A stretch of 64,000 nucleotides of DNA from Flavobacterium sp. (GCA_014377455.1 JACMPO010000077.1:1-64000), one strand, 5' to 3'. Shown: positions 1-7,870, numbered from the stretch's first letter. Numbers and translations: made by a program. The notes: generated by a model not told the origin, from the sequence alone.

Positions 1-1
1 A

Positions 2-1969
2 AACGCCATCAAAAAAGGCGATATTATCCGCACACCCATTACGCCCGATAACCTGAAACAAGTGTTTGATAAATGGGTAGCCATGATTGGAAACGAGATA
101 GAAGGCGTGAAAGACGAAGAATATGCGCTCTTGTTTTTTGCCGATATTATGCACGATGGCACCGTTAGCACACACGATAATTTGCCAGCCGAATTGCTGC
201 ACAAAGACGGTTCGCCTGTGTTCTTCTTAAACGGAAAAGTTTATAAATTGGGCAACAAAGAAGGCTACCGACAGTTTTGGGCAATCTATCACAAACCACC
301 CAAAGCCGAATATAGAAACTACCTTTTAGAACGCCGAGATAGTTTGATACCTATTGACGAACGCAGTTTTAAAGGAGCTTATTACACGCCATTAAATGTA
401 GTAGATAAATCCTACGACAAACTAGCCGAAACACTAGGCAACAACTGGCAAAAAAATTACATTGTTTGGGATATGTGTTGCGGAGTAGGCAACCTAGAAG
501 TAAAACACTCTAACCCACGCAACATTTACATGAGTACGCTAGACAATGCCGATGTAGATGTAATGAAAGCCACTAAAACCTGTGTAGCAGCTACACGATT
601 TCAATATGATTATTTGAATGATGATATTGATGACTTTGGGAACATCGATTATTCCCTTGCGGAAAAAGTACCGCAAGGTTTGCGACAAGCCATTGCCGAA
701 GGGAAAAAGATTTTGGTGTTGATTAATCCGCCTTATGCGGAGGCGACGAATAATGATAATTTAGTTGTTAGTCAAGATAGTTCCGAGAGCAAAAAAGGTG
801 TTTCAAAAACTCGTGTTGCAAAATTGATGGATAAACAAGGTTATGCGGCAAGAGAATTATTCGTACAATTTTTAGTTCGTATTGCAAAAGAAATCCCAAC
901 AGCAACTATTGCGATATTTAGCAAATTGAAATATGTTAATGCTCCTAATTTTGATATATTTAGAAAAGATTGGCATGCAAAATATTTAGGTGGATTTGTG
1001 GTACATAGTAAATCATTCGATGGGTTGAAAGGTAATTTTCCAATTGGTTTTTTGATTTGGAAAACCGATTTGCTTACCTCTAGCAGAATAGATATTACAG
1101 AAATAAATACAGAAGTTTTAGATAAAAATGCAAAGCCAATAGGAGAAAAATTGTTTAGTAATTTACCAAATGTGCAATTGCTCAGCAATTGGATTAAACG
1201 AACAAGAGCAAATGATGAAGATGCAATTCCTTTGAAAAACGCAGTGTCTCCAACAACTTCTGTAAAAGATGTTAGAGGAACGAAATGGGCGGATGGTGCA
1301 ATTGCAAGTATGATTTGTCCTGGTAATGATTTGCAACATTCTAATTTAACTGCTCTATTATCATCAGGTTATTGTAGTGCGGGTGGTTTTTTTGTTACTG
1401 ATAAAAATCTTTGGCAATCAGCAATTGTATTTACAGTTCGTAGAGTAATAAAACAAACTTGGCTCAATGATAGAGACCAGTTTTTAATCCCAACAGAGCC
1501 ATTAACTGATGCCTTTAAAAATGATTGTTTGCTTTGGATGTTATTCAACGGCAGTAATCTAACGGCTAGTGCCAACGACCTCGAATGGAATGATAGAAAA
1601 TGGAATATTGTCAATCATTTTATTCCGTTTACCGAAGAAGAAGTAGGTGCCAATGATCGGTTTGAAAGTGATTTTATGGTGCAGTATTTAAAAGATAAAA
1701 AACTATCTAAAGAAGCTAACGCTGTTTTAGCCGCAGGCAAAAAACTATGGCAAGCCTATTTTGCATATACCGATGTTAGAGCAGTAAGAGATGAATTAAA
1801 ATTAAACCGCCCAGATGTTGGTTGGTATCAAGTTAGAAATGCACTAAAGAAACGCAACGAAAGCGGTGATTTTGTGCCTGTATCGTTTAAGCCCTTTGAA
1901 GAAGCTTATAAAACCTTGACTGAGAAATTGCAACCCATGGTGTATGAATTGGGATTTTTGAAAGTATAA
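2..1969 (+). CDS. Adenine-specific DNA methyltransferase of a restriction-modification system, 5'-truncated by window edge
   Basis: The frame is open from base 2, so the true start lies upstream; the GTG at 62 is only the first possible in-window start. The protein has a SAM-binding-like motif (WDMCCGVGN, around 470-500) and the catalytic NPPY of N6-adenine methylases at 725-736. About 400 residues follow that would carry target recognition. The layout fits a large type I/II (Eco57I-like) methylase; I see no nuclease domain in the visible part. Base composition is uneven: 27 of 60 bases are G or C at 1-60 and 481-540, but 15 of 60 at 901-960. That suggests a mosaic or transferred gene. Repeats follow directly. 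The methylase call is firm; the system type is not. Confidence 0.85.
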   Translation, partial: NAIKKGDIIRTPITPDNLKQVFDKWVAMIGNEIEGVKDEEYALLFFADIMHDGTVSTHDNLPAELLHKDGSPVFFLNGKVYKLGNKEGYRQFWAIYHKPPKAEYRNYLLERRDSLIPIDERSFKGAYYTPLNVVDKSYDKLAETLGNNWQKNYIVWDMCCGVGNLEVKHSNPRNIYMSTLDNADVDVMKATKTCVAATRFQYDYLNDDIDDFGNIDYSLAEKVPQGLRQAIAEGKKILVLINPPYAEATNNDNLVVSQDSSESKKGVSKTRVAKLMDKQGYAARELFVQFLVRIAKEIPTATIAIFSKLKYVNAPNFDIFRKDWHAKYLGGFVVHSKSFDGLKGNFPIGFLIWKTDLLTSSRIDITEINTEVLDKNAKPIGEKLFSNLPNVQLLSNWIKRTRANDEDAIPLKNAVSPTTSVKDVRGTKWADGAIASMICPGNDLQHSNLTALLSSGYCSAGGFFVTDKNLWQSAIVFTVRRVIKQTWLNDRDQFLIPTEPLTDAFKNDCLLWMLFNGSNLTASANDLEWNDRKWNIVNHFIPFTEEEVGANDRFESDFMVQYLKDKKLSKEANAVLAAGKKLWQAYFAYTDVRAVRDELKLNRPDVGWYQVRNALKKRNESGDFVPVSFKPFEEAYKTLTEKLQPMVYELGFLKV

Positions 1970-1998
1970 AAGTAAAGATTATCATTCTGAGGTTTTTT

Positions 1999-2480
1999 GT
2001 CATTCTGAGGAACGAAGAATCACATAACGTTAATCACTAAAAAAAAAGATAATATGATGCTTCCTAAGTCAGCATGACAAAAAGAGAGAATAATTATTTT
2101 ATCATTATGACGTTTTTTGTCATTCTAACGTTTTTTGTCATTCTGACGTTTTTTGTCATTGTAACGTTTTTTGTCATTCCGAGGAACGAAGAATCACATA
2201 ACGTTAATCAATAATGTGATGCTTCCTAAGTCAGCATGACAAAAAGAGAGAATAATTATTTTATCATTGTAACGTTTTTTTGTCATTCTGAGGTACGAAG
2301 AATCACATAACGTTAAACACGCAAAAAAAAGATAATGTGATGCTTCCTAGGACAGCATGACAAAAAGAGAGAATAATTATTTTGTCATTTCAACGTTTTT
2401 TGTCATTCTGAGGAACAAAGAATCACATAACGTTAATCACGTAAAAAAAGATAATGTGATGCTTCCTACGTCAGCATGAC
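1999..2480. repeat. Cluster of four imperfect-palindrome repeat units (REP-like)
   Basis: Four copies lie at 1999-2078, 2173-2240, 2282-2361 and 2402-2480. Each starts GTCATTC(T/C)GAGG and ends CAGCATGAC. The left arm (GTCATTCTGAGGAACGAAGA) is an imperfect inverted copy of the right arm (TGATGCTTCCTAAGTCAGCA), so each unit can fold into one long hairpin with a loop near AACGTTAA. Copies differ by point changes and by loop length (68-80 bases). Between units there is a shared linker (AAAAAGAGAGAATAATTATT). This fills the 551-base gap between the methylase and the GIY-YIG gene; I see no gene in it. Confidence 0.85.
2102..2173. repeat. 18-bp tandem repeat, four copies
   Basis: Four back-to-back 18-mers of the form TCATTNTRACGTTTTTTG start at 2102, 2120, 2138 and 2156 and run into the second palindromic unit at 2173. 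Each begins with the same TCATT that opens the palindromes, so the array looks like slippage of the unit's 5' edge. Single TCATTNTRACGTTTTTT copies also precede the third and fourth units. Confidence 0.8.
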
Positions 2481-2520
2481 AAAAAGAAATAAAATAGTAA
2501 TTCACATAAAGTAAATAAAA

Positions 2521-2874
2521 ATGAATAACTCAATGATTGAATATAACGAAGGTCATCAAACTTATTATGTTTATATCATTACAAATAAATACAGGTCAAC
2601 TTATTATATAGGAATGACAAATAATCTGGGATTAAGATTACAACAGCATAAAGAAAACATCGAGAATGGGATTAAAACTTTTGCCTCAAAATATAATATT
2701 CAATTTTTAGTTTATTATGAAAAATTTACATGGGTACAACTTGCAATAGCGAGAGAAAAAGAACTTAAGGGTTGGCGAAGAGAAAAAAAGTTAAATTTGA
2801 TTAAATCATTTAATGAAAATTTTGAGTTCTTAAATAGTAGGTTCTTAAAAAATAATGTGATTCCTCCTGCGTAG
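2521..2874 (+). CDS. GIY-YIG family endonuclease (small UvrC-like type)
   Basis: A 117-residue protein with the GIY-YIG core: YYVYIITN near residue 15, then YYIGMTNNLGLRLQQHK with the catalytic-type Arg, and a later REKELKGWRREKK segment with the family Glu. Stand-alone proteins of this size are common in Bacteroidota; their role (repair or mobile-element nuclease) is not settled. The start is the first ATG after the repeat cluster. The last residues (NNVIPPA) and stop are encoded by AATGTGAT...TCCT sequence resembling the right arm of the upstream palindromes, so the C-terminus appears to have run into a repeat. Family call is firm; physiological role is unknown. Confidence 0.85.
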   Translation: MNNSMIEYNEGHQTYYVYIITNKYRSTYYIGMTNNLGLRLQQHKENIENGIKTFASKYNIQFLVYYEKFTWVQLAIAREKELKGWRREKKLNLIKSFNENFEFLNSRFLKNNVIPPA

Positions 2875-2904
2875 GACTCGAGAGCTTTGCTCGAACAGGA
2901 GAAG
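2850..2904. repeat. Repeat remnant and hairpin at the 3' end of the GIY-YIG gene
   Basis: AATAATGTGATTCCTCCTGC resembles the right arm of the upstream units. It is followed by a small hairpin, TCGAG (2878-2882) against CTCGA (2890-2894), with TCCT/AGGA outside it. It overlaps the last codons of the nuclease gene. There is no clear T-run, so it is not a classic terminator. Confidence 0.5.
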
Positions 2905-2939
2905 CAACTACAAAATGTAAAACAAATAAAATTCAAAAT

Positions 2940-3383
2940 ATGAAACACAAAAACATACTTCTCGAACTTATAAAAGCTGATGATGTAGTTGCTTTTGGCA
3001 ATTGGATAAAATTGCACTCAGAGCTAGAACAAGTCGAAATAATGAAAGAGTTTAAGCAAATGAGTTTGCACAATATGTTCAAGAGTCAAAATTTTAGTGG
3101 TGCTGAAACGATAAAAAAATATACCAAGTCTATAGAGACTTTTGAAAAAACAATACACGCCACTATAGAGCTAAAAGCCATACTTGAAAAAGTTCAAGAA
3201 GTAAAAGGAAATGCCTTGCAACGATTAGCAAGATCCAGTAAAGAAAACAAGCAAGAAATAATAAACAGTATCATAAACAATGACGAAAACGCAACTGCAA
3301 GAAAAGCACTTGCGATACAAATAATAGCCATAGAAAAAGAACTAGGCATTTATGATGCCGATTTTTGGTCGCCAATTTTATAA
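2940..3383 (+). CDS. Hypothetical protein, 147 residues, helical
   Basis: I do not recognise a family. The protein is rich in Lys, Glu, Ile and Ala without a signal peptide or membrane segment, and reads as mostly alpha-helical; residues 55-100 look like a helix pair. It follows the GIY-YIG gene by 65 bases and precedes the mazG-like gene by 30 bases on the same strand. The 3' gap (3384-3413) is made of TTTACAATTCACAATTATGA-type text that recurs at the start of aroA. Codon use resembles its neighbours. It is probably a real cytoplasmic protein of unknown function. Confidence 0.6.
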   Translation: MKHKNILLELIKADDVVAFGNWIKLHSELEQVEIMKEFKQMSLHNMFKSQNFSGAETIKKYTKSIETFEKTIHATIELKAILEKVQEVKGNALQRLARSSKENKQEIINSIINNDENATARKALAIQIIAIEKELGIYDADFWSPIL

Positions 3384-3413
3384 TTTACCACTCACCATTT
3401 ACAATTCACAATT

Positions 3414-3740
3414 ATGAATTTAAAACATTCCCAACTAGAAGTTGACAACTGGATAAAAAACCACGGAGTACGCTATTTTAACGAGCTAACCAATATGGCA
3501 CAACTTACTGAAGAGGTAGGCGAAGTAGCCCGCATAATTGCAAGGCGCTATGGAGAACAATCTGAAAAAGAATCGGATAAAAATAAAGACCTAGGCGAAG
3601 AACTAGCCGATGTAGTTTTTGTAGTTTTGTGCCTTGCTAATCAAACCGGAATTGACCTGCAAGAAGCATTTGATAAAAAAATGGAGTTGAAAACCAATCG
3701 CGACCACGATAGGCATCATACTAACGAAAAGTTGAAATAA
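3414..3740 (+). CDS. MazG-like nucleotide pyrophosphohydrolase
   Basis: A 108-residue single-domain protein of the all-alpha NTP pyrophosphatase group. The metal-binding pattern is visible: EEVGE (residues 32-36) and, after a spacer, EELADVVFVVLCLAN with its Glu and Asp. Members hydrolyse nucleoside triphosphates, often non-canonical ones, to monophosphate and pyrophosphate. The length suits the short MazG-like forms rather than two-domain MazG. It is two bases upstream of the next small gene, so the pair is likely co-transcribed, and aroA follows. Substrate cannot be told from the sequence. Confidence 0.85.
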   Translation: MNLKHSQLEVDNWIKNHGVRYFNELTNMAQLTEEVGEVARIIARRYGEQSEKESDKNKDLGEELADVVFVVLCLANQTGIDLQEAFDKKMELKTNRDHDRHHTNEKLK

Positions 3741-3742
3741 CT

Positions 3743-3946
3743 ATGAATCGATTTTTAAAACAATTAGTATTAACAACGGTGATAACATTTGTTATATTTT
3801 TTCTTTTTGAAGAAGATAAAAAAAGCATATTGGATTTTGGTTCCAAATACTCTAACCATTTTATTTTAAGAACTTCAATACAAACCATCTTTATGACACT
3901 GGTTTTTTATTTTACTTCGAAACCAAAAGAAAATAGCATAGAATAA
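3743..3946 (+). CDS. Small membrane protein, 67 residues
   Basis: Hydrophobic stretches at about residues 8-22 (LVLTTVITFVIFFLF) and 45-60 (TSIQTIFMTLVFYFT) are separated by a charged loop. This predicts a two-span inner-membrane protein. The start follows the mazG-like stop by two bases and the stop abuts the aroA ATG, which supports a real cistron in a tight cluster. I recognise no family. Confidence 0.55.
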   Translation: MNRFLKQLVLTTVITFVIFFLFEEDKKSILDFGSKYSNHFILRTSIQTIFMTLVFYFTSKPKENSIE

Positions 3947-5188
3947 ATGAACCTATTACTACATTCACAATTCATAATTAAGAATTCACAATTAAAAATA
4001 ACAGGAAGCAAGTCAGAAACCAATAGGCTGTTGTTGTTACAAGCATTGTATCCAAACATTACATTAAAAAACACCTCCAATTCTGACGATTCTGATGTGA
4101 TGATTTACGCATTACATTTACCATTCGCCATTCAACATTCACGACTAGTAGACGTTCACCACGCAGGAACAGCCATGCGATTTTTAACGGCGTATTTTGC
4201 TATTCAAGAAGGAAAAGAAATAATTTTGACGGGTTCATCTCGAATGAAACAACGACCCATTAAAATTCTTGTTGAAGCATTAAATCAACTTGGAGCCGAA
4301 ATATTGTATGCAGAAAACGACGGATTTCCACCCATAAAAATCATCGGAAAAAAACTTAACCAATCTAAAATTTCGCTGCCTGCAAATGTCAGTAGCCAAT
4401 ACATTTCGGCGCTTTTGTTAATTGCACCAAAACTCGAAAACGGATTAGAGTTAACACTCGAAGGCGAAATTACATCCATACCCTACATCAAAATGACCTT
4501 GGCATTGCTAAACGAAATAGGCGTAACAACATCTTTCGTAAAAAATAAAATTTCAATAAAACCAGCAACCAACAACCAACAACCAACAACTATGACCATA
4601 GAATCCGATTGGTCTTCTGCATCTTATTGGTATTCCATAATAGCATTGTCAGAAATAAGAACACAAGTTACACTATCTAGCTATAAAGAAAATAGTTTGC
4701 AAGGCGATGCTGTTTTAGTAGAAATTTATAAAAACTTTGGCGTCGAAACAACTTTCTCTGAATCTGTAATCATTATTAAAAAAATTGAATATATAACTAA
4801 ATCAGTTCAGTTTAATTTAGCTTCATCACCCGATATTGCACAAACAATAGTTGTTACCTGTTTTGGGTTGGGTGTTGGCTGTTTGTTGACTGGATTGCAT
4901 ACTTTAAAAATAAAGGAAACTGATCGTATAGAAGCCTTGCGATTAGAATTAACAAAGCTAGGAGCTTTAGTTATAACTACAGATAGCACTTTAAAATTAG
5001 GCACTTCGACACGAATCAATTCTAATATTAAAATAACTACCTATCAAGACCACCGGATGGCTATGGCGTTTGCTCCTTTGGCACTAAAAGTTCCAATTAG
5101 TATTGAAAATGCCGAAGTAGTTTCGAAGTCCTATCCTACTTTTTGGGATGATTTAAAAACAGTTGGATTTCAAATTTCTGAACATTAA
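3947..5188 (+). CDS. aroA: 3-phosphoshikimate 1-carboxyvinyltransferase (EPSP synthase)
   Basis: Transfers the enolpyruvyl group of PEP to shikimate-3-phosphate, the sixth step of the shikimate pathway. Family landmarks appear in order: SKSETNR (residues 21-27), HHAGTAMRFLTAYF, SSRMKQRPI, DWSSASYWY, IKETDRIEAL and YQDHRMAMAFAPLAL. At 413 residues it is a little shorter than E. coli AroA. The ATG directly follows the preceding stop. Three parts look invaded by low-complexity DNA also seen between genes: the first codons (TTCACAATTC... text), the stretch coding for LHLPFAIQHSR at about 4115-4145, and a CAACCAA heptamer array at 4566-4590. All active-site motifs are intact, so the enzyme is probably functional. 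Confidence 0.95.
   Translation: MNLLLHSQFIIKNSQLKITGSKSETNRLLLLQALYPNITLKNTSNSDDSDVMIYALHLPFAIQHSRLVDVHHAGTAMRFLTAYFAIQEGKEIILTGSSRMKQRPIKILVEALNQLGAEILYAENDGFPPIKIIGKKLNQSKISLPANVSSQYISALLLIAPKLENGLELTLEGEITSIPYIKMTLALLNEIGVTTSFVKNKISIKPATNNQQPTTMTIESDWSSASYWYSIIALSEIRTQVTLSSYKENSLQGDAVLVEIYKNFGVETTFSESVIIIKKIEYITKSVQFNLASSPDIAQTIVVTCFGLGVGCLLTGLHTLKIKETDRIEALRLELTKLGALVITTDSTLKLGTSTRINSNIKITTYQDHRMAMAFAPLALKVPISIENAEVVSKSYPTFWDDLKTVGFQISEH
4566..4590. repeat. CAACCAA heptamer tandem repeat inside aroA
   Basis: Three perfect CAACCAA units plus CAAC code for the NNQQPTT stretch between two conserved EPSP synthase segments. Because the unit is 7 bases, gain or loss of one copy would shift the frame. 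Confidence 0.75.
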
Positions 5189-5253
5189 CATTCTTTTAAA
5201 ACCCATATAAACCGATATCTAAGTACACATTGTAAAAATAAACACGCAAACAC

Positions 5254-5285
5254 TTGACATCGCCTATCTGGCAGTCGTATATTTG
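5254..5285 (+). promoter_or_regulatory. Predicted promoter for queA
   Basis: TTG at 5254-5256, a 21-base spacer, then TATATTTG at 5278-5285, matching the Bacteroidota sigma-A pattern. It lies about 60 bases upstream of the queA ATG. The intervening leader is AATCTAA-type low-complexity text. Confidence 0.5.
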
Positions 5286-5346
5286 CAACCATTGAATTTT
5301 AGATTTTTATATCTGAAATTTAAAATCTAATATCTAAAATTTACAC

Positions 5347-6396
5347 ATGAAATTATCTCATTTTCAATTCCACCTTCCACCAGAATTATTAGCAGAATAT
5401 CCAGCCGAAAACAGAGATGAATCTCGTTTGATGGTTATTAACAGAAAAACTGGATCTATTGATCATAAAATGTTTAAAGATATCATCAACTATTTTGATG
5501 ATGGTGATGTTTTTGTTCTAAACAATACTAAAGTTTTTCCAGCTCGAATGTTTGGAAATAAAGAAAAAACTGGTGCTCGAATCGAAGTTTTTTTACTACG
5601 CGAATTGAATGCAGAGCAACGTTTGTGGGATGTTTTAGTCGATCCAGCACGTAAAATTAGAATTGGTAACAAACTCTATTTTGGCGATGACGATTCACTT
5701 GTTGCCGAAGTAATAGACAACACAACTTCCCGTGGCAGAACCTTGCGATTTCTATATGATGGATCTTACGATGAATTTAGAAAAAAACTTACAGAGCTTG
5801 GCGAAACACCAATCCCAAAATACATAAATAGAGAAGTAAACGAAGACGATAAAGAGCGTTATCAAACCATCTATGCAAAAGAAGAAGGCGCTGTTGCTGC
5901 ACCAACTGCTGGACTGCATTTTTCTAAAAATCTACTTAAAAGGCTGGAAATAAAAGGAATCGACTTTGCCGAAGTAACGCTACATGTTGGTTTAGGAACA
6001 TTTAATCCAGTGGAAGTAGAAGATTTATCAAAGCATAAAATGGATTCCGAAGAGCTTAAAATTAGTCAACAAGCCTGCGATATCGTGAATAATGCAAAAG
6101 CAAAAAAGAAGAAAGTTTGCGTTATAGGTACCACCTCGATGCGAGCAATCGAAAGTTCGGTTTCGTCTCAAAGAACATTAAATCCGTTTGAAGGCTGGAC
6201 CAATAAATTTATTTTTCCGCCACACGATTTCAGTATTGCTGACAGTATGGTTACCAATTTTCACACACCAAAATCCACTTTATTAATGATGGTTTCTGCG
6301 TTTTGTGGTCACGATTTAATGAAAAAAGCGTATGAAGAAGCAATAAAAGAAGGCTATAAATTCTATTCCTACGGCGATGCAATGCTAATTCTTTAA
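5347..6396 (+). CDS. queA: S-adenosylmethionine:tRNA ribosyltransferase-isomerase
   Basis: Adds the epoxycyclopentane moiety from SAM to preQ1 at tRNA position 34 in queuosine synthesis. The full 349-residue protein shows the family opening ([25 protein letters not shown]), [42 protein letters not shown] and the final [11 protein letters not shown]. Length and order match the family. The gene stands alone after aroA with its own promoter and a terminator behind it. As a SAM consumer it fits the SAM-heavy surroundings, although I saw no riboswitch upstream of it. Confidence 0.96.
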   Translation: MKLSHFQFHLPPELLAEYPAENRDESRLMVINRKTGSIDHKMFKDIINYFDDGDVFVLNNTKVFPARMFGNKEKTGARIEVFLLRELNAEQRLWDVLVDPARKIRIGNKLYFGDDDSLVAEVIDNTTSRGRTLRFLYDGSYDEFRKKLTELGETPIPKYINREVNEDDKERYQTIYAKEEGAVAAPTAGLHFSKNLLKRLEIKGIDFAEVTLHVGLGTFNPVEVEDLSKHKMDSEELKISQQACDIVNNAKAKKKKVCVIGTTSMRAIESSVSSQRTLNPFEGWTNKFIFPPHDFSIADSMVTNFHTPKSTLLMMVSAFCGHDLMKKAYEEAIKEGYKFYSYGDAMLIL

Positions 6397-6423
6397 AATA
6401 TTATTTTACAAATCAAAAATCAG

Positions 6424-6452
6424 AATCTCATCATTATGGTGAGATTTTTTAT
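6424..6452 (+). terminator. Rho-independent terminator after queA
   Basis: AATCTCA (6424-6430) pairs with TGAGATT (6440-6446) across a short loop and runs into TTTTTATT. It sits 28 bases after the queA stop. Confidence 0.75.
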
Positions 6453-6509
6453 TAGGAGCTCATGGTTGTGTTTTTTCGATAAATGTCATTCCTGCTCTCG
6501 TCACTCGCT

Positions 6510-6545
6510 TTATCTTGTCTCGTTTTTAAGAACGAAACAAGATAA
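6510..6545. repeat. 15-bp stem hairpin of unknown role
   Basis: TTATCTTGTCTCGTT (6510-6524) and AACGAAACAAGATAA (6531-6545) pair with one mismatch around a 6-base loop. No T-run follows on either strand within the hairpin flanks. GTCATTCCTGC, close to the head of the palindromic repeats at 2 kb, lies just upstream at 6485. This is probably a dispersed repeat remnant. Confidence 0.6.
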
Positions 6546-6603
6546 GAGCTCAAACAATGACTCGATCAGGGCTACTAAATAAGCGCTGATTTGCAAAATA
6601 ATT

Positions 6604-6633
6604 TTTGAAAGTTTAATTTTTTTAGTAAATTTG
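6604..6633 (+). promoter_or_regulatory. Predicted promoter for the 50-residue membrane protein gene
   Basis: TTTG (6604-6607), an 18-base spacer and TAAATTTG (6626-6633) give a full match to the Bacteroidota promoter, 18 bases before the ATG at 6652. Confidence 0.65.
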
Positions 6634-6651
6634 AATCCTAACTACTTACAA

Positions 6652-6804
6652 ATGCACAGATTCGGATTATTTGAAATTTTTTTTTATATTATATTGGTTC
6701 TCGCTATTATCATACTCCCATCTTTAATTGCTTATAAAATTGGCTATAAAAATGGAAAATCTAGAAAATACAAGAAAAAAACCTATCCTAAAAGCAAAAA
6801 TTAA
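6652..6804 (+). CDS. Small single-span membrane protein, 50 residues
   Basis: ATG at 6652, stop TAA at 6802-6804. A hydrophobic span at residues 8-28 (EIFFYIILVLAIIILPSLIA) is followed by a very basic tail (KNGKSRKYKKK, then TYPKSKN), which predicts one membrane helix with a cytoplasmic tail. It is shorter than the usual gene-calling cut-off. A full promoter sits directly upstream and the frame ends cleanly before the convergent metF, which argues it is expressed. No family recognised. Confidence 0.6.
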   Translation: MHRFGLFEIFFYIILVLAIIILPSLIAYKIGYKNGKSRKYKKKTYPKSKN

Positions 6805-6821
6805 AGTACAAAATACTTTTT

Positions 6822-7778
6822 TTAAAAAATTGATTCTGCAATTGCCTTAATATTCTCAGCTTTTCCCATACTATAATAATGTAAAACAGGAATTCCCGCT
6901 TCAATAAGTTCCTTACTTTGTTGCGTGCACCACTCTATCCCAATTTGTTTTACAGCATCATTGTCTTTGGCTTTTACAACTGCCATAATTAAATCGTCTG
7001 GCATCTCCAATGAAAATCGATGCGGAATTAAATTCAATTGTTTCTTGGTCGAAATAGGTTTCAACCCCGGAATAATTGGAACTGTAATTCCTGCAGCACG
7101 ACATTTGGCAACATAATCAAAGAATTTTTTATTGTCAAAAAACATTTGAGTTACTATATAATTAGCGCCATTTTTAATTTTCAACTTCGTGAAATGAATG
7201 TCGCTGTCCAAACTCGGTGCTTCCATATGCTTTTCAGGATAACCCGTTACACCAATGCAAAAATTAGTGCAAGCAGAATTTTGTAAGTCTTCATCCAAAT
7301 AAATTCCATTATTCAAGTTATTAACTTGCAAAACAAGGTCAGATGCATATTCATTTCCTTCTTTTTCTGGTTTGAAATAAGTCTCATTTTTAAGCGCATC
7401 ACCGCGCATTGCTACAACATTATCAATACCAAGAAAATCCAAATCGATTAATAAGTTTTCGGTATCTTCTTTTGTAAATCCACCACAAAGTATGTGAGGA
7501 ATTGCATCTACTGGATATTTATTCTGTATAGCGGCGCAAATACCAACCGTTCCTGGTCGTTTTTTTACAATTTTTTTCTGCAATAAACCGTTTGGCAATT
7601 CCTTAAATTCATATTCTTCTCTATGATAAGTTACATCTATAAATGGCGGATTAAATTCCATCAACGGGTCTATACTATCAAAAATAGATTGAATATTTTG
7701 CCCTTTTAATGGCGGTAAAATTTCAAACGTAAACATTGGTTTTCCGTTGGCGTTTTCTATGTGTTGGGTTACTTTCAT
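6822..7778 (-). CDS. metF: Methylenetetrahydrofolate reductase
   Basis: Reduces 5,10-methylene-THF to 5-methyl-THF, the methyl donor for methionine synthase. The 318-residue TIM barrel shows FTFEILPPLKG near the N-terminus (catalytic-type Glu), VDVTYH-like FIDVTYHREE, VAMRGD, the FCIGVTGYPEKH signature and TQMFFDN, all typical of MetF. It is the last gene of the minus-strand metH-metF group, 92 bases after the large metH part. It should share the SAM riboswitch at 11690-11789, so the folate and methyl-transfer steps would be switched off together when SAM is plentiful. Confidence 0.95.
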   Translation of the reverse strand: MKVTQHIENANGKPMFTFEILPPLKGQNIQSIFDSIDPLMEFNPPFIDVTYHREEYEFKELPNGLLQKKIVKKRPGTVGICAAIQNKYPVDAIPHILCGGFTKEDTENLLIDLDFLGIDNVVAMRGDALKNETYFKPEKEGNEYASDLVLQVNNLNNGIYLDEDLQNSACTNFCIGVTGYPEKHMEAPSLDSDIHFTKLKIKNGANYIVTQMFFDNKKFFDYVAKCRAAGITVPIIPGLKPISTKKQLNLIPHRFSLEMPDDLIMAVVKAKDNDAVKQIGIEWCTQQSKELIEAGIPVLHYYSMGKAENIKAIAESIF

Positions 7779-7798
7779 TTTTTTGTGTCTTAAAGTTT

Positions 7799-7819
7799 GA
7801 AAGTCGAAAGTCGAAAGTC
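7799..7819. repeat. GAAAGTC heptamer tandem repeat
   Basis: Three perfect GAAAGTC units lie in the gap between metF and the large metH part. A degenerate inverted version (GACTTTATGACT) follows at about 7855-7866, so the gap could fold. Confidence 0.7.
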
Positions 7820-7870
7820 TTTTAAGTACTTTTACTTTAAGACTATATGACCTTTGACTTTATGACTAAT

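Noticed and set aside
841-1188. Minus-strand frames inside the methylase gene
   Set aside because: They are antisense shadows of a well-supported gene and lack family features.
1999-2480. Possible CRISPR array
   Set aside because: The repeats are self-complementary over most of the 68-80 base unit, the linkers between units are themselves repeated rather than unique, and no cas genes are present.
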